A stretch of 64,000 bases of DNA from positions 1,036,001 through 1,100,000 of the forward strand of contig NZ_CP006992.1 in the NCBI RefSeq assembly GCF_001542815.1. The letters are read 5' to 3'. This DNA comes from Methylobacterium sp. AMS5. GTDB taxonomy: Bacteria > Pseudomonadota > Alphaproteobacteria > Rhizobiales > Beijerinckiaceae. Positions within the stretch are counted from its first letter, which is position 1, and every line of letters begins with the position of its first letter. Shown here piece after piece: positions 24,094 to 33,061 of this stretch. Under the pieces are notes generated by a model that worked only from the letters and a program-made list of their open reading frames with translations, was not told where the DNA came from and ran no database searches. Both the position numbers and the translations under genes were made by a program.

Positions 24094-24726
24094 ATGTCCT
24101 ACGCGGTCAAGGAACTCTTCCACACACTTCAGGGTGAGGGCGCCCAGGCCGGGCGCGCGGCGGTGTTCTGCCGGTTTTCCGGCTGCAATCTCTGGTCGGG
24201 CCGCGAGGAGGACCGGGCGGGCGCCGCCTGCCGCTTCTGCGACACCGATTTCGTCGGGATGGACGGAGAGGGCGGCGGGCGCTTCGCCTCCGCCGAGATC
24301 CTGGCGGACGCCGTCGCCGCGACCTGGGCCGGGGGGGCGGCCAACCGCTACGTCGTGTTCACCGGCGGCGAGCCGCTGCTGCAACTCGACGAGGCGTTGA
24401 TCGCCGCCGTTCATGCCCGCGGCTTCGAGGTCGCGGTGGAGACCAACGGGACGCTTCCCGCGCCGCCCGGCATCGACTGGATCTGCGTGAGCCCCAAGGC
24501 CGGCAACCCGCTGGTCCAGACCTCAGGCGACGAGTTGAAGCTCGTCTTCCCGCAGGCCGAGGCCGCGCCGGAGCGTTTTTCGGATTTGCCCTTTCGACAT
24601 CATTTCCTGCAGCCGATGGACGGTCCGGAGGCCGCCGCCCACACCGCCGCGGCGGTGGCCTATTGCCGCTCGAACGCCCGCTGGCGGCTCTCGCTCCAGA
24701 CGCACAAGATCATCGGGATTCCGTGA
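24094..24726 (+). CDS. queE: 7-carboxy-7-deazaguanine synthase
   Basis: 210 residues. This radical-SAM enzyme closes the ring of carboxytetrahydropterin to CDG in queuosine precursor synthesis. The N-terminus SYAVKELFHTLQGEGAQAGR is typical, and the cluster-binding cysteines lie in CRFSGCNLWSGREEDRAGA followed by ACRFCDTDF, with the long first spacing characteristic of QueE. VVFTGGEPLLQLD is the SAM-binding glycine-rich strand. An in-frame ATG at 24064 with GGGGG three bases before it would add ten residues. queD and queC lie 3.2 kb downstream on the same strand, separated by unrelated genes. Confidence 0.93.
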   Translation: MSYAVKELFHTLQGEGAQAGRAAVFCRFSGCNLWSGREEDRAGAACRFCDTDFVGMDGEGGGRFASAEILADAVAATWAGGAANRYVVFTGGEPLLQLDEALIAAVHARGFEVAVETNGTLPAPPGIDWICVSPKAGNPLVQTSGDELKLVFPQAEAAPERFSDLPFRHHFLQPMDGPEAAAHTAAAVAYCRSNARWRLSLQTHKIIGIP

Positions 24727-24889
24727 GGGCATCGTCCCGAAGGACGGCTTTCGGCTTCGGCTGACAGCGATGCGTGGGCAGGTGGGTGGGCAGGCGGAAC
24801 AGGTGCGGCCGGCGGTTGCATCCGCCGTCAACCTCGACCACCTTCGCGCGCAACCGCGGCCGGCCTGCGCATGGCCGAGAGGATGCCCG

Positions 24890-25357
24890 ATGACGCCCGA
24901 TTCCACCACGCCGGACGCCACGCTCAAGCTCGATCACTCCTCCGTCGCGGAACTCAACCTCGCCCTGCGCCACTACCGGCGCCTGATGATCCGCCTGCCC
25001 CTGATCCTCGTCCTCGGCTTCGCAGCAGCGATCGGCCTGTCGTATCTCGGCACCGCGCTGTCGCCACCCTACGGCGTGTACATCCTCGGCTGGGATCTCA
25101 TGACCTGGGGGCTGCTCGGGGTCCTCGCCGTTCTCTTCGCCGAACTCTGGTGGGAGGGGCGTCAGATCGGGCGCGCCCTCAACAGTGTCGAGATGCAGTC
25201 CGCGCCGATCGCCTCACTCTTGGGCGGACAGGCGCTGATCGGGGAGCGCGCCCGCGAACACGGCATGAAGCCGGGCCCCTTCAACGGTCCGCTCCGGCCG
25301 ATCCATAAACACCAGCCTCCGAGCGCCAGCCGGGCTGACGAGCGACCGAGGATTTAG
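24890..25357 (+). CDS. Uncharacterised membrane protein, two helices
   Basis: 155 residues. Two hydrophobic segments are clear: LMIRLPLILVLGFAAAIGL and WDLMTWGLLGVLAVLFAELW. Both termini are hydrophilic; the C-terminal tail (PLRPIHKHQPPSASRADERPRI) is basic and Pro-rich. The ATG at 24890 follows GAGAGGA at 6 bases. No family is recognised. It lies between queE and queD without a functional link. Confidence 0.6.
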   Translation: MTPDSTTPDATLKLDHSSVAELNLALRHYRRLMIRLPLILVLGFAAAIGLSYLGTALSPPYGVYILGWDLMTWGLLGVLAVLFAELWWEGRQIGRALNSVEMQSAPIASLLGGQALIGERAREHGMKPGPFNGPLRPIHKHQPPSASRADERPRI

Positions 25358-25430
25358 GTCGAGGCGACCGAACGGTCTGACCTGGTCCAGCGTTAAGGGT
25401 CCCCAGGTCTGAGGATCCGAGGATTGATCG

Positions 25431-25715
25431 ATGTGGAGCTGGCGGATCATGGATCGGGCGCCCCGTGATGGCCGCTGGATCATCGCCATCAACCGGGGCG
25501 AGCCGGACCGCCGAGCCGTCATTCGCTGGGATCCGCGCCGTTTCGGTGACAGCGAGCCCTGGCGGGTCGCTTCGTGCGACCACGGCTACGCATCGGACGC
25601 GTTCACGGACTGGATGCCTTTTCCACCCTGGCCAGTTCAAGGCGACGAAGCAGACGCGAGTCAGGGCGAGACTCCGGCAGCGCGAGGCGGTGAGACGGTG
25701 CCGAACGGGCTGTGA
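25431..25715 (+). CDS. Small Trp-rich protein (DUF551-like)
   Basis: 94 residues. The pattern of MDRAPRDGRWIIAIN, RRAVIRWDPRRFG, and a closing FTDWMPFPPWP recalls the short 'APRDGT...W...WMPLP' proteins common in alphaproteobacteria and their phages (DUF551-like). Function unknown. Its last part (DASQGETPAARGGETVP) is low complexity. The N-terminal MWSWRI could instead start at the second methionine (residue 7). Confidence 0.5.
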   Translation: MWSWRIMDRAPRDGRWIIAINRGEPDRRAVIRWDPRRFGDSEPWRVASCDHGYASDAFTDWMPFPPWPVQGDEADASQGETPAARGGETVPNGL

Positions 25716-25824
25716 GGCCTCGAAGGCTCAGCACGACGCGGGTGCCCTCGCCGACTTTGGTGTCGATCCGAATCCAGCGGCTCGACGGATGAGCCGTACT
25801 CAGCCCGCTCCGGCGCTGCCAGCA

Positions 25825-27066
25825 TCAATGGCGGGGGGTTCCCGGTTCGGCTCCGGCGATGCCGCGATTGGCTTTTGATCCGAACGGGTGCGCGGGTCCG
25901 CCGATCCGAGCGAGAGGTGAGGCCGGGCGACCCCTCAGTTTGGTTAATTGACCACGTAAATACAGGTATGGTCTCGCAGGCATCCGCTTCAGCAGACGAG
26001 AGCGTCTCGCGAGCAGGAGCCTGAAGAAGGTGGGTGCGTTGTAGCGGATGTAGCGTGGAAGGTTCTCGAACCATTCCGCACTCAGCCGCGCATCGCGTTG
26101 CACGCGAGCGAGGGCGCGGCGGCGTCGATGGTCGAACGCGTCGAGGGCGCGGGGAAGGCTGTCGTGCTCGCCCAAGGCCGAGGCGAGCGCGATCGCGTCG
26201 TCGATGGCCAGACGCGTTCCCGAACCGATCGTGAAATGTGTCGTATGCGCGGCGTCGCCGATCAGCACCAAGTTGTCCGCGTGCCACTTTCGGTTGGCCA
26301 ACCTGCGGAAGCTCGACCATGGCAGCGTGTGGCCATGGCCATCGCGGCTGATCAGTTCGTGACCGTCGAGATACTTGGCAAAGATACTTTCCAGCACCCG
26401 CAATTCGGCATCCGCGAGCATCGTGCCAAGACCGAGCCCATTCCACGTCTCCGGCGCGCATTCCACGATGAACGTACTCATTCCCTCCTTGAAGGAGTAG
26501 GCGTGAAACCACACCCATCCGGCGCTGGTCGGAACGAATCCGAACGTGAAGGAAGGGAATCGCTGTGTCGTTGCGAGCCAGATGTATTTGTTGCGGCCGG
26601 CTTCGATCTGCGGCCTGAACTGATCCGCGCGGTGCCGACGCAACTGACTCGCGACACCGTCGGCCGCCACGATGAGGTCGGCGTCGGCGACCTGACTCAG
26701 ATCACTGATCTCGCTCTCGAACCGCACGTCGACGCCGAGCGCGAGCGCCCGCTCGATGAGGATCTGCAGGAGGCGACGACGGCATAGGCCGTAGCCCCCG
26801 CCTCCGTAGCGAAGCGGCGGTTGCCCCTCGACGTCGACCACTTGCCCGGACCAGGGAACCGCCTGATCCGCGATCGCCTGCGCGCTGTCCGGATCGTTGG
26901 TCCGCAGGGTGGCAAGCAGATCCTCCCAGAAGACGACACCCCACCCATGTGTCGTTCCCGCTGGGTTTCGCTCGTGGACGACGATCTCATGGTTCGGGTT
27001 GCGCCGCTTCATCACGATCGCGAAATACAATCCGGCAGGCCCCGCACCGACGCATGAGATCTTCAT
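25825..27066 (-). CDS. FAD-dependent aromatic monooxygenase-like protein
   Basis: 413 residues with the three motifs of class A flavoprotein hydroxylases: GAGPAGLYFAIVMKRRNP at the N-terminus, the DG motif VAADGVASQLRRHRA, and the GD motif LIGDAAHTTHFTIGSGTRLAIDDA. THGWGVVFWEDLL near residue 40 is typical of salicylyl-CoA 5-hydroxylase and the N-terminal half of anthraniloyl-CoA monooxygenase. A substrate carried on CoA or a similar aromatic is likely, though unproven. Codon choice is less GC-biased than in the neighbours, and it interrupts the queE...queDC set, so recent acquisition is plausible. The ATG at 27066 follows GGAGAG. Confidence 0.82.
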   Translation of the reverse strand: MKISCVGAGPAGLYFAIVMKRRNPNHEIVVHERNPAGTTHGWGVVFWEDLLATLRTNDPDSAQAIADQAVPWSGQVVDVEGQPPLRYGGGGYGLCRRRLLQILIERALALGVDVRFESEISDLSQVADADLIVAADGVASQLRRHRADQFRPQIEAGRNKYIWLATTQRFPSFTFGFVPTSAGWVWFHAYSFKEGMSTFIVECAPETWNGLGLGTMLADAELRVLESIFAKYLDGHELISRDGHGHTLPWSSFRRLANRKWHADNLVLIGDAAHTTHFTIGSGTRLAIDDAIALASALGEHDSLPRALDAFDHRRRRALARVQRDARLSAEWFENLPRYIRYNAPTFFRLLLARRSRLLKRMPARPYLYLRGQLTKLRGRPASPLARIGGPAHPFGSKANRGIAGAEPGTPRH

Positions 27067-27896
27067 CAAGACTCTCCATCTCGCCTGATGCTTCCTGCAT
27101 CATGACATGAGACAACTCGGCCAGACCGCATTCCGAAGGAGCGGCCACCGGTTCGTCGAAAGACTACGCATCAAAACAAAGACCGAGAGCCGCCAGCCTG
27201 ATGCAATCAGGTCGGATACGGCTCCAGGCCATGATTTTATGTGCAATTTGGCTGCCGCACTCGCGACGACAGGAGTTCTTTCTGCATGCAGCGCGAGCAC
27301 CGGCGGCTTTTGAAGGGTGCAGGAATGCTGACGAGCATCCTGCGCGACAGTTCAGTCGTGGCAGTGCGACGAAAGCTGGCGACGAGAGCTTGAGATGAAC
27401 AACCAACGCGCGCAACGTCGATTATGGATGGTGGCCGTAACCCCAACGGGCCACGATCGCTGCTTCGTGCGCCGGGATGGGCGTGACATCTCTCCCCAGC
27501 CCGCTTGGGCGTCGGAGCCGCCTCCGGCCGACCGTCGCACCCGCGTTCGTTGATCGACGCTCACCCCAGGGCCGGGCCGCCAGCGCTGCGTGCGCCGACC
27601 GGTGACGATCGTGCCTCCACGCGCGATCGGGTCCGAACGCCCTCCGCAGTCTCCCCTTGAACCCGAGCCCGATCTCGAACGAAGCGTCCGAGCGGTCCCA
27701 GGCGACGAGGCAGGCTCGGTTCGAGGGGCCGCGCCGGTCGATCACCCCACGCGGCCTCGCGGCCGCAAAGACCGGATAGAGGGTGCATTTCGGCCGATGT
27801 GGTGACATATCCACGATCTCGGTGCGCCGGCCGGCCGCCGTCAACCCGCTGCGCTGTCCGCGGCGGGACCGTTCCGGACCTCGTGAAGATCCCGCG
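27067..27896. other. Gene-poor region upstream of queD
   Basis: About 830 bases contain no gene that can be supported. The first 350 bases are noticeably less GC-rich than the surroundings, like the flavoprotein gene beside them. A 52-codon frame (27395-27553) exists but shows no family features. No preQ1 riboswitch was recognised before queD. This may be the decayed edge of the inserted segment. Confidence 0.45.
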
Positions 27897-28253
27897 ATGA
27901 AGATCACCCAGGCCTTCACCTTCGAGGCGGCCCACCGCCTGCCGAACGTGCCGCAGACCCATCGCTGCCACCGCATGCACGGGCATTCCTACCGCGTGGA
28001 GCTGACGGTCTCCGGCGCAGTCGATCCGACGAGCGGTTGGGTGGTCGATTTCTACGACATCGAGAGCGCCTTCGCCCCACTCCTGGAGCGGCTCGACCAC
28101 CATTGCCTCAACGAGATCGAGGGGCTGGAGAATCCCACCGCCGAGCATATCGCGGCCTGGATCTGGCATCGCGCCAAGCCGGCGATTCCGGGGCTTTCCA
28201 GCGTGCGGATCTTCGAGACGCCCTATTCCTGGGCCGAGTACGAGGGCGACTGA
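27897..28253 (+). CDS. queD: 6-carboxy-5,6,7,8-tetrahydropterin synthase
   Basis: 118 residues, the usual QueD length. Zinc ligands are His13 (FEAAHRL), His28 and His30 (MHGHSY); Cys24 is the catalytic cysteine. [26 protein letters not shown] supplies the conserved Asp/His relay. It converts dihydroneopterin triphosphate to carboxytetrahydropterin in queuosine precursor synthesis. The stop lies only two bases before the queC start, so these two are one operon. Confidence 0.95.
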   Translation: MKITQAFTFEAAHRLPNVPQTHRCHRMHGHSYRVELTVSGAVDPTSGWVVDFYDIESAFAPLLERLDHHCLNEIEGLENPTAEHIAAWIWHRAKPAIPGLSSVRIFETPYSWAEYEGD

Positions 28254-28255
28254 CC

Positions 28256-28987
28256 ATGCCGGAGGACGCGGCCGTGGCGAATGGTGAGGCCGGGGCGCTG
28301 GTGCTGTTCTCCGGCGGCCAGGATTCGGCGACCTGCCTCGCCTGGGCGCTCGACCGCTTCGCGCATGTGGAGACGCTCGGCTTCGATTACGGCCAGCGCC
28401 ACCGGGTCGAACTCGATCGGCGCGCGGCTTTGCGGCAGGGCCTGACCGCCCTCGATCCGGCCTGGGGCCGCCGGCTCGGGCCGGATCACACGCTGGCGCT
28501 CGCCGCGCTCGGCGAAATCTCCGACACGGCGCTGACCCGCGACAGCGCGATCGCGTTTGCGCGCGACGGCCTGCCCAACACCTTCGTGCCCGGCCGCAAC
28601 CTCGCCTTCCTCACCTTCGCCGCCGCGCTCGCCTACCGCCGCGGCCTGCGCCACATCGTCGGCGGCATGTGCGAGACCGACTATTCCGGCTATCCCGATT
28701 GCCGCGACGACACGATCAAGGCGCTGCAGGTCGCGCTCAACCTCGGCATGGAGCGCCGCTTCGTGCTGCACACGCCCCTGATGTGGATCGACAAGGCGCA
28801 GACCTGGGCGCTCGCGGAAAGCTTGGGCGGACGCGCCCTCGTGGATCTCGTCGTCGAGGAGAGCCATACCTGCTATCTCGGCGAGCGCGGGGCGCGCCAC
28901 GCCTGGGGCTACGGCTGCGGCACCTGCCCGGCCTGTGACCTGCGCGCCAAGGGGTTTTCGCGTTATCTCGCCGCGCGAGCGGAATAG
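28256..28987 (+). CDS. queC: 7-cyano-7-deazaguanine synthase
   Basis: 243 residues; ATP-dependent conversion of CDG to preQ0. The PP-loop is [16 protein letters not shown]; the zinc site is made of CYLGERG...[17 protein letters not shown] with four cysteines. [28 protein letters not shown] is the characteristic QueC middle. It follows queD by two bases and precedes the PIG-L deacetylase gene by ten bases. Confidence 0.95.
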   Translation: MPEDAAVANGEAGALVLFSGGQDSATCLAWALDRFAHVETLGFDYGQRHRVELDRRAALRQGLTALDPAWGRRLGPDHTLALAALGEISDTALTRDSAIAFARDGLPNTFVPGRNLAFLTFAAALAYRRGLRHIVGGMCETDYSGYPDCRDDTIKALQVALNLGMERRFVLHTPLMWIDKAQTWALAESLGGRALVDLVVEESHTCYLGERGARHAWGYGCGTCPACDLRAKGFSRYLAARAE

Positions 28988-28997
28988 GAGGCTTCCC

Positions 28998-29735
28998 ATG
29001 CGTGCCGACGCCTTCCTCGAGGCCGTGAAGGCCCTGCCCATCGCCCCTCTCGCCACTCTGGTGCCGGACGGGGGCGGCCTCGTCGTGGTCGCGCCCCACC
29101 CCGACGACGAGAGCCTCGGCTGCGGCGGGCTGATCGCGCAGGCCGTGCGAGAGGGCCGAACTGTCCGCGTCGTCATCGTCAGCAACGGCTGCGGCTCGCA
29201 CCCGAATTCCAAGGCCTATCCGCACGACCGCCTGCGGGACTTGCGCGAGGCGGAGACCGTGGCGGCGATGGCCGAACTCGGGCTGAGCTCCGAGCATGTC
29301 CATTTCCTGCGCCTGCCCGATGGCGGCGTGCCGAGCGAGGGCGCAGGCGCGGAGGCGGCGGCGGACCGGATCGCCGACATCGCCCGAGAGGCCGGGGCGA
29401 GCGCCCTGTTCGTGACCTGGCGGCACGATCCCCATTGCGACCACACCGCCTCCGCCGCCATCGTCGATCTCGCGAAGGCGCGGCTTCCCGATATCGCGGC
29501 CTATGCCTACCCGGTCTGGGGCTGGACCCTGCCGCCCGAGCGCGAGGTCGGACCGCCCCCCGAAGGCTATCGCCTTACGGTGGAGGACGAGCGCGCGGCC
29601 AAGCGCCGGGCGGTGGAGGCGCATGCCTCGCAGGTCTCCGGGCTGATCACGGACGATCCGTCCGGCTTCCAGTTGCAGCCGGCGATGATCGACCGGCTCT
29701 GCGGCCCGCACGAGTGGTACATCGCGCTGCGCTGA
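28998..29735 (+). CDS. PIG-L family N-acetylglucosamine deacetylase
   Basis: 245 residues. The zinc-site signature VVVAPHPDDESLGCGGL and the second metal motif HDPHCDHTAS are both present; RLRDLREAETVAAMAELGL is typical of the family. PIG-L enzymes remove the acetyl group from N-acetylhexosamines in glycolipids or small glycosides. TAGGAGG lies 7 bases before the ATG at 28998. It is close behind queC but more likely belongs with the following glycosyltransferase and the three glycosyltransferases at 32-35 kb. Confidence 0.88.
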   Translation: MRADAFLEAVKALPIAPLATLVPDGGGLVVVAPHPDDESLGCGGLIAQAVREGRTVRVVIVSNGCGSHPNSKAYPHDRLRDLREAETVAAMAELGLSSEHVHFLRLPDGGVPSEGAGAEAAADRIADIAREAGASALFVTWRHDPHCDHTASAAIVDLAKARLPDIAAYAYPVWGWTLPPEREVGPPPEGYRLTVEDERAAKRRAVEAHASQVSGLITDDPSGFQLQPAMIDRLCGPHEWYIALR

Positions 29736-29825
29736 TCCCCTTTCGCTGCCCCTCTTCATTTGGGTTTCAGGTTGGGGCTGGCAGGACGGGTACGACCGTA
29801 AAGCTTGGCCCGAACCGGAATCTCC

Positions 29826-30677
29826 GTGAGCACCATCAGCGTCGTCACGCTCAACAAGGGGCGCGACGCCCATCTCGCCCGACTGATCGAGGGGCTCGCC
29901 CGCGGGCCTGCTCCCGCCGAATGCGTCGTCGTCCAGATGGGCCCCGCCCCCGAGCCGCTGCCCGCAACGCCGTTCCCGCTGCGGCCGATTGCCTTCCCGA
30001 GCGCCGGCCTGCCGCTCGCCGCCGCGCGCAATGCCGGCCGGGCGGCGGCCTCCGGCGACATCCTCGTCTTCCTCGACGTCGATTGCATCCCCTCCGCCGG
30101 CCTTGTGCCGGCGCTGGCTGCGGCGGCGGCCGCGCATGACGGCCTCGTCTGCGGGCCGATCCGCTACCTGCCCGCGGGCGCGGTGCAGGACGGCTGGCAG
30201 GAGGCCGACCTCCTGCGGGCCGGACTCCTCCACCCGGCCCGGACTTTCCCGAATGGCGGCGTGGCGGAAACGCAGAATCCCGGCCTGTTCTGGTCGCTCG
30301 CCTTCGCGGTGCGCGCCTCGACCTACGACCGGCTCGGCGGGTTCGACGAGGGCTATGACGGCTACGGCGCCGAGGATACCGATCTCGCCTTCCGCGCGGC
30401 CGAAATCGGCGTGCCGGTTCTGCTGGCGGGCGCCCCGCCGGCCTTCCACCAGCATCACCTCTCCTGCGACCCGCCGCTCCAGCACTTCGCCGACATCGTC
30501 CGCAACGCCCGCCGCTTCCGCGCCCGGCACGGGCTCTGGCCGATGGACGGCTGGCTCGATGCCTTCGCCCGGCTCGGCCTGATCGGCGAAAGCCGCGAGC
30601 CCGACATCACCCTCCTGCGCGGCCCGAGCCCGGAGGAGATCGCCGCCGCGCGCGTGCCACCCGAGCGGCCGTTCTGA
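29826..30677 (+). CDS. Family 2 glycosyltransferase
   Basis: 283 residues. GT-A fold: VVTLNKGRDAHLARLIEGL at the N-terminus, AARNAGRAAASGDILVFLDVDCIPSAG containing the metal-binding DVD, and FDEGYDGYGAEDTDLAFRAAEIG with the catalytic ED acid region. The GTG at 29826 was chosen by comparison with the usual GT2 start; a TTG at 29805 is an alternative. It follows the PIG-L gene by 90 bases. Acceptor and sugar unknown. Confidence 0.85.
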   Translation: MSTISVVTLNKGRDAHLARLIEGLARGPAPAECVVVQMGPAPEPLPATPFPLRPIAFPSAGLPLAAARNAGRAAASGDILVFLDVDCIPSAGLVPALAAAAAAHDGLVCGPIRYLPAGAVQDGWQEADLLRAGLLHPARTFPNGGVAETQNPGLFWSLAFAVRASTYDRLGGFDEGYDGYGAEDTDLAFRAAEIGVPVLLAGAPPAFHQHHLSCDPPLQHFADIVRNARRFRARHGLWPMDGWLDAFARLGLIGESREPDITLLRGPSPEEIAAARVPPERPF

Positions 30678-31069
30678 GCGGTTTTTGGGGCGCGGATGCC
30701 GTCGATCCCCTTCACGACCTTACCTTGAGAGGCACAAGCGGAGCGGCGGCCTCAAAGAAGCTCCGAGCGTCACGCAGGATTTTCGCCGCCGGACGGCGGA
30801 TCGGCCTCCCATCACGGATGACGCGCCGTTACAGTTTCGGTCGCGTGGGCTCGGCCCGCCCCATGATCCTGCCAAGCAACATCCGTGGCGCAGCGTAGCA
30901 TTGACGGCTCGCACGCACGTGTAGCGCCGATCATTCCGGCCCTATCTCTTGTACTGTGGCGCGATGATCCGCCGCATCGCGTAAAAATTTTTCGGCACTC
31001 GGCGCGAACTCTTTGAGATGCGGATGGTTCTCCGGGGATCTCATCTCTCCTTTGAACCCAGGAGCCTCG
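30678..31069. other. Intergenic region before the small-protein cluster
   Basis: No gene is supported between the glycosyltransferase stop and the small proteins. The end (about 30970-31000) holds a short AT patch AAAAATTTTT that may mark a promoter. No GGAAC-type stress promoter was found here. Confidence 0.4.
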
Positions 31070-31252
31070 CTGACCGCCAAGCCCCCGCCCGTTCCGCCGG
31101 CCAGCCGCTCCGACAAGGGGCAGGGAAGCGCCCCCGAGACCGCGACCACCCAGGGCCGAACCTCGTCGCAGACGAAGGACCCGGACAAGATCGGCCAAGC
31201 GGGCAACTCGAAGATCAACACCACCCATCAGGGTCATCAGCAGGATCGCTGA
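31070..31252 (+). CDS. Small disordered protein (KPPPVPPA...INTTHQGHQQDR type), CTG start
   Basis: 60 residues. It reads TAKPPPVPPASRSDKGQG at the N-terminus and GQAGNSKINTTHQGHQQDR at the C-terminus, matching a widespread alphaproteobacterial small protein whose members begin a few residues before KPPPVPP. There is no ATG or GTG in frame; the CTG at 31070 is preceded by AGGAG with a 5-base gap and lies where homologues have Met. TTG codons at 31013 and 31052 are alternatives. It is rich in Gln, Thr, Pro and Ser, with no fold predicted. Function unknown. Confidence 0.6.
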   Translation: MTAKPPPVPPASRSDKGQGSAPETATTQGRTSSQTKDPDKIGQAGNSKINTTHQGHQQDR

Positions 31253-31480
31253 ATGAGCACCTCCAGCACGCATCCCAACGCCGTCCGTCACCATGGCGGG
31301 CCGGGCAGCAGCCATCAGGACCGGTCGAAGCCCTCTGCCGAGCCGGATCACGGGCCGACACCGGGCAGCCCGACGAATGGCTCCAAGTCCGGCGTGTCCG
31401 GAGGCGGTGGCGAGCGCGACGCACACCACGCCCATCGCGGTCCGGGCCATGCCCCCGACCGCACCGACCGCTCTCATTAA
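31253..31480 (+). CDS. Small His/Gly/Ser-rich protein
   Basis: 75 residues, beginning directly after the stop of the preceding small gene (TGA then ATG). Composition is extreme: His, Gly, Ser, Pro and Asp (GGGGERDAHHAHRGPGHAPDR), with almost no hydrophobic residues, so it should be disordered. Close spacing suggests cotranscription. No family recognised; the reading is supported by position more than sequence. Confidence 0.5.
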   Translation: MSTSSTHPNAVRHHGGPGSSHQDRSKPSAEPDHGPTPGSPTNGSKSGVSGGGGERDAHHAHRGPGHAPDRTDRSH

Positions 31481-31539
31481 CGGCAGCGCACTGCACCGAC
31501 ATCGAGCGGAACGATCCGCTCCGCATCAGGAGAACCGCT

Positions 31540-31833
31540 ATGGACGAGAGCCGCAAGCACGATTCCCTGCGCGACTTCAACGCGAATGCCGACCGTAACG
31601 GGCAGGATTTCGGGCAGGACCGTCCCCTCGACGTCGCCCGCCCCGCCGATCTCCAGCGCGCCCTCCAGGAGGATCCGGGCGGGGAGGCCCAGGTGGCGCG
31701 CACGGCCTCCGACTTCGACCGGCGTGATTCGATCGCGGGCGGCAGCATCGAGTCGGTCGAGGCCACCGAGGCGGAGACGCCGCCGGAGAACCTGCGCCGC
31801 ATCAGCGACCCGAGCTACACGCCCAAGCGCTGA
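31540..31833 (+). CDS. Small acidic hydrophilic protein
   Basis: 97 residues; ATG at 31540 follows AGGAG at 7 bases. It is highly charged (MDESRKHDSLRDFNANADRNG, later ESVEATEAETPPENLRR), with no hydrophobic core and no cysteine. It is the third disordered small protein in a row and ends before the convergent glycosyltransferase gene. Such proteins are often stress-induced in this group; that is inference. Confidence 0.6.
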   Translation: MDESRKHDSLRDFNANADRNGQDFGQDRPLDVARPADLQRALQEDPGGEAQVARTASDFDRRDSIAGGSIESVEATEAETPPENLRRISDPSYTPKR

Positions 31834-31952
31834 TCGGCCCGGCCACGGAGCATGGAGGCGCGGCGGTTGGGTGAGTGCCCGCCGCCGCGATCCTATATCT
31901 TGCGACCCTCGCGCCCGCTCCGGCCCGGAGGGTCAACGGGCCTGAGCGCTCG

Positions 31953-33002
31953 TCAGCCCGCATCCCGGCACAGGGTCTCGATCGCGGCGGCTGTCCGTGC
32001 GAGCGCGTCGGGCTCGGCGAGGCGCCGAACCACGTCCGGATCGAGGGCGAGGCCGCGGGCGACGAGGGTGGTCCAGGCCGCGGGATCCGGCCAGCCGCGT
32101 TGGACGACGGCCGCGCCGAGCCGTTCCAGCGCCTCCGCCTTGGCTTCCTGCTCGTCATAGGCACGCGGCTCCGGCAGGCACAGGAAGCGCTTGCCGAGAC
32201 CCGCCACGGCGGTGACGAGCCCGTCGCCCGCCCCCCCGATCACGAGAGAGGCCGGGGCGAGATGCGGGCGCACATCCGTGACCCAGCCGTGAAGATGCAG
32301 GTTTTTCGGAACCGCGCCCGCGCCGGTCACCGGCCCGAGGACGTGCCAAGCCCGGTCCGGGACGGCGTCGGCCGCCTGAACGAGCCTGTCCAGACGCCCG
32401 CCCTCGCCGCCACGCCCGAACACCACGACGATGCGCCCATCCTCCTCGGAGATCGCCCCCGCCGGAGCCCCCCCGAGGAAGCCGCCATAGATGGTCTTTT
32501 CACGCATCCAGGCCGGCACATCCCCGCCGTCGAGGGCTTCGGGAAAGGGGGCCAGCAGCCGCGAGGCGGCGCGGAACGCTTCCAGGTGCGGCGGGTCCGT
32601 GCGGGTGCCGGAGAGGCGCACCACGAGGCTCGGCACCGACAGGAGCCGGACCAGCAGCGCCACCTCGGCCGAGACATCGACGACGATCAGCACCGGGTCG
32701 TTCTCCGCCGCCCAGGCGGCGATCCGGCCCATCCGCGCGCGGATGCCCGGATGGTTCAGCGGCACGTAGTGGAAGCATTCGGGCCGCTGCCCCACGCCGT
32801 CCTGCCCGTCGAAGCTCCGGTCGAGTCGGTCGTCGGGCAGGTCGAGGACGGGGCCCGGCGCGCCTGAGATGTCGAGCCCGGCAAAGCTGCCCATCAGCGT
32901 GCAGGGCCGCCCGAACGCCTCGAGCGCCCGTGCGAGCGCGATCGCCCGCTGCAGGTGCCCGGCGCCCTGATGGTGGACGTAGTAGCCGACCGGACGCGTC
33001 AT
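31953..33002 (-). CDS. MurG-like glycosyltransferase (GT28-type)
   Basis: 349 residues. The start YYVHHQGAGHLQRAIALARALEAFG is the GxGHxxR-type nucleotide-sugar loop of MurG-like enzymes; the C-terminal half has VVVFGRGGEGG and the conserved APASLVIGGAGDGLVTAVAGLGKRFLCLPEPRAYDEQEAKAEAL, the UDP-sugar binding region. It is last of three glycosyltransferase genes read on the minus strand (GT4, GT2, this one), 59 bases after the GT2. Substrates unknown. Confidence 0.8.
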   Translation of the reverse strand: MTRPVGYYVHHQGAGHLQRAIALARALEAFGRPCTLMGSFAGLDISGAPGPVLDLPDDRLDRSFDGQDGVGQRPECFHYVPLNHPGIRARMGRIAAWAAENDPVLIVVDVSAEVALLVRLLSVPSLVVRLSGTRTDPPHLEAFRAASRLLAPFPEALDGGDVPAWMREKTIYGGFLGGAPAGAISEEDGRIVVVFGRGGEGGRLDRLVQAADAVPDRAWHVLGPVTGAGAVPKNLHLHGWVTDVRPHLAPASLVIGGAGDGLVTAVAGLGKRFLCLPEPRAYDEQEAKAEALERLGAAVVQRGWPDPAAWTTLVARGLALDPDVVRRLAEPDALARTAAAIETLCRDAG

Positions 33003-33061
33003 GCGGGCTCCGAGACAAGTGCGGCGCGAGGCGGCAAGACCGCCGGGACGACAGGCCGGCG

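Noticed and set aside
27395..27553. 52-codon frame in the gap before queD
   Set aside because: No convincing ribosome-binding site, no family motif; composition could be chance in GC-rich DNA.
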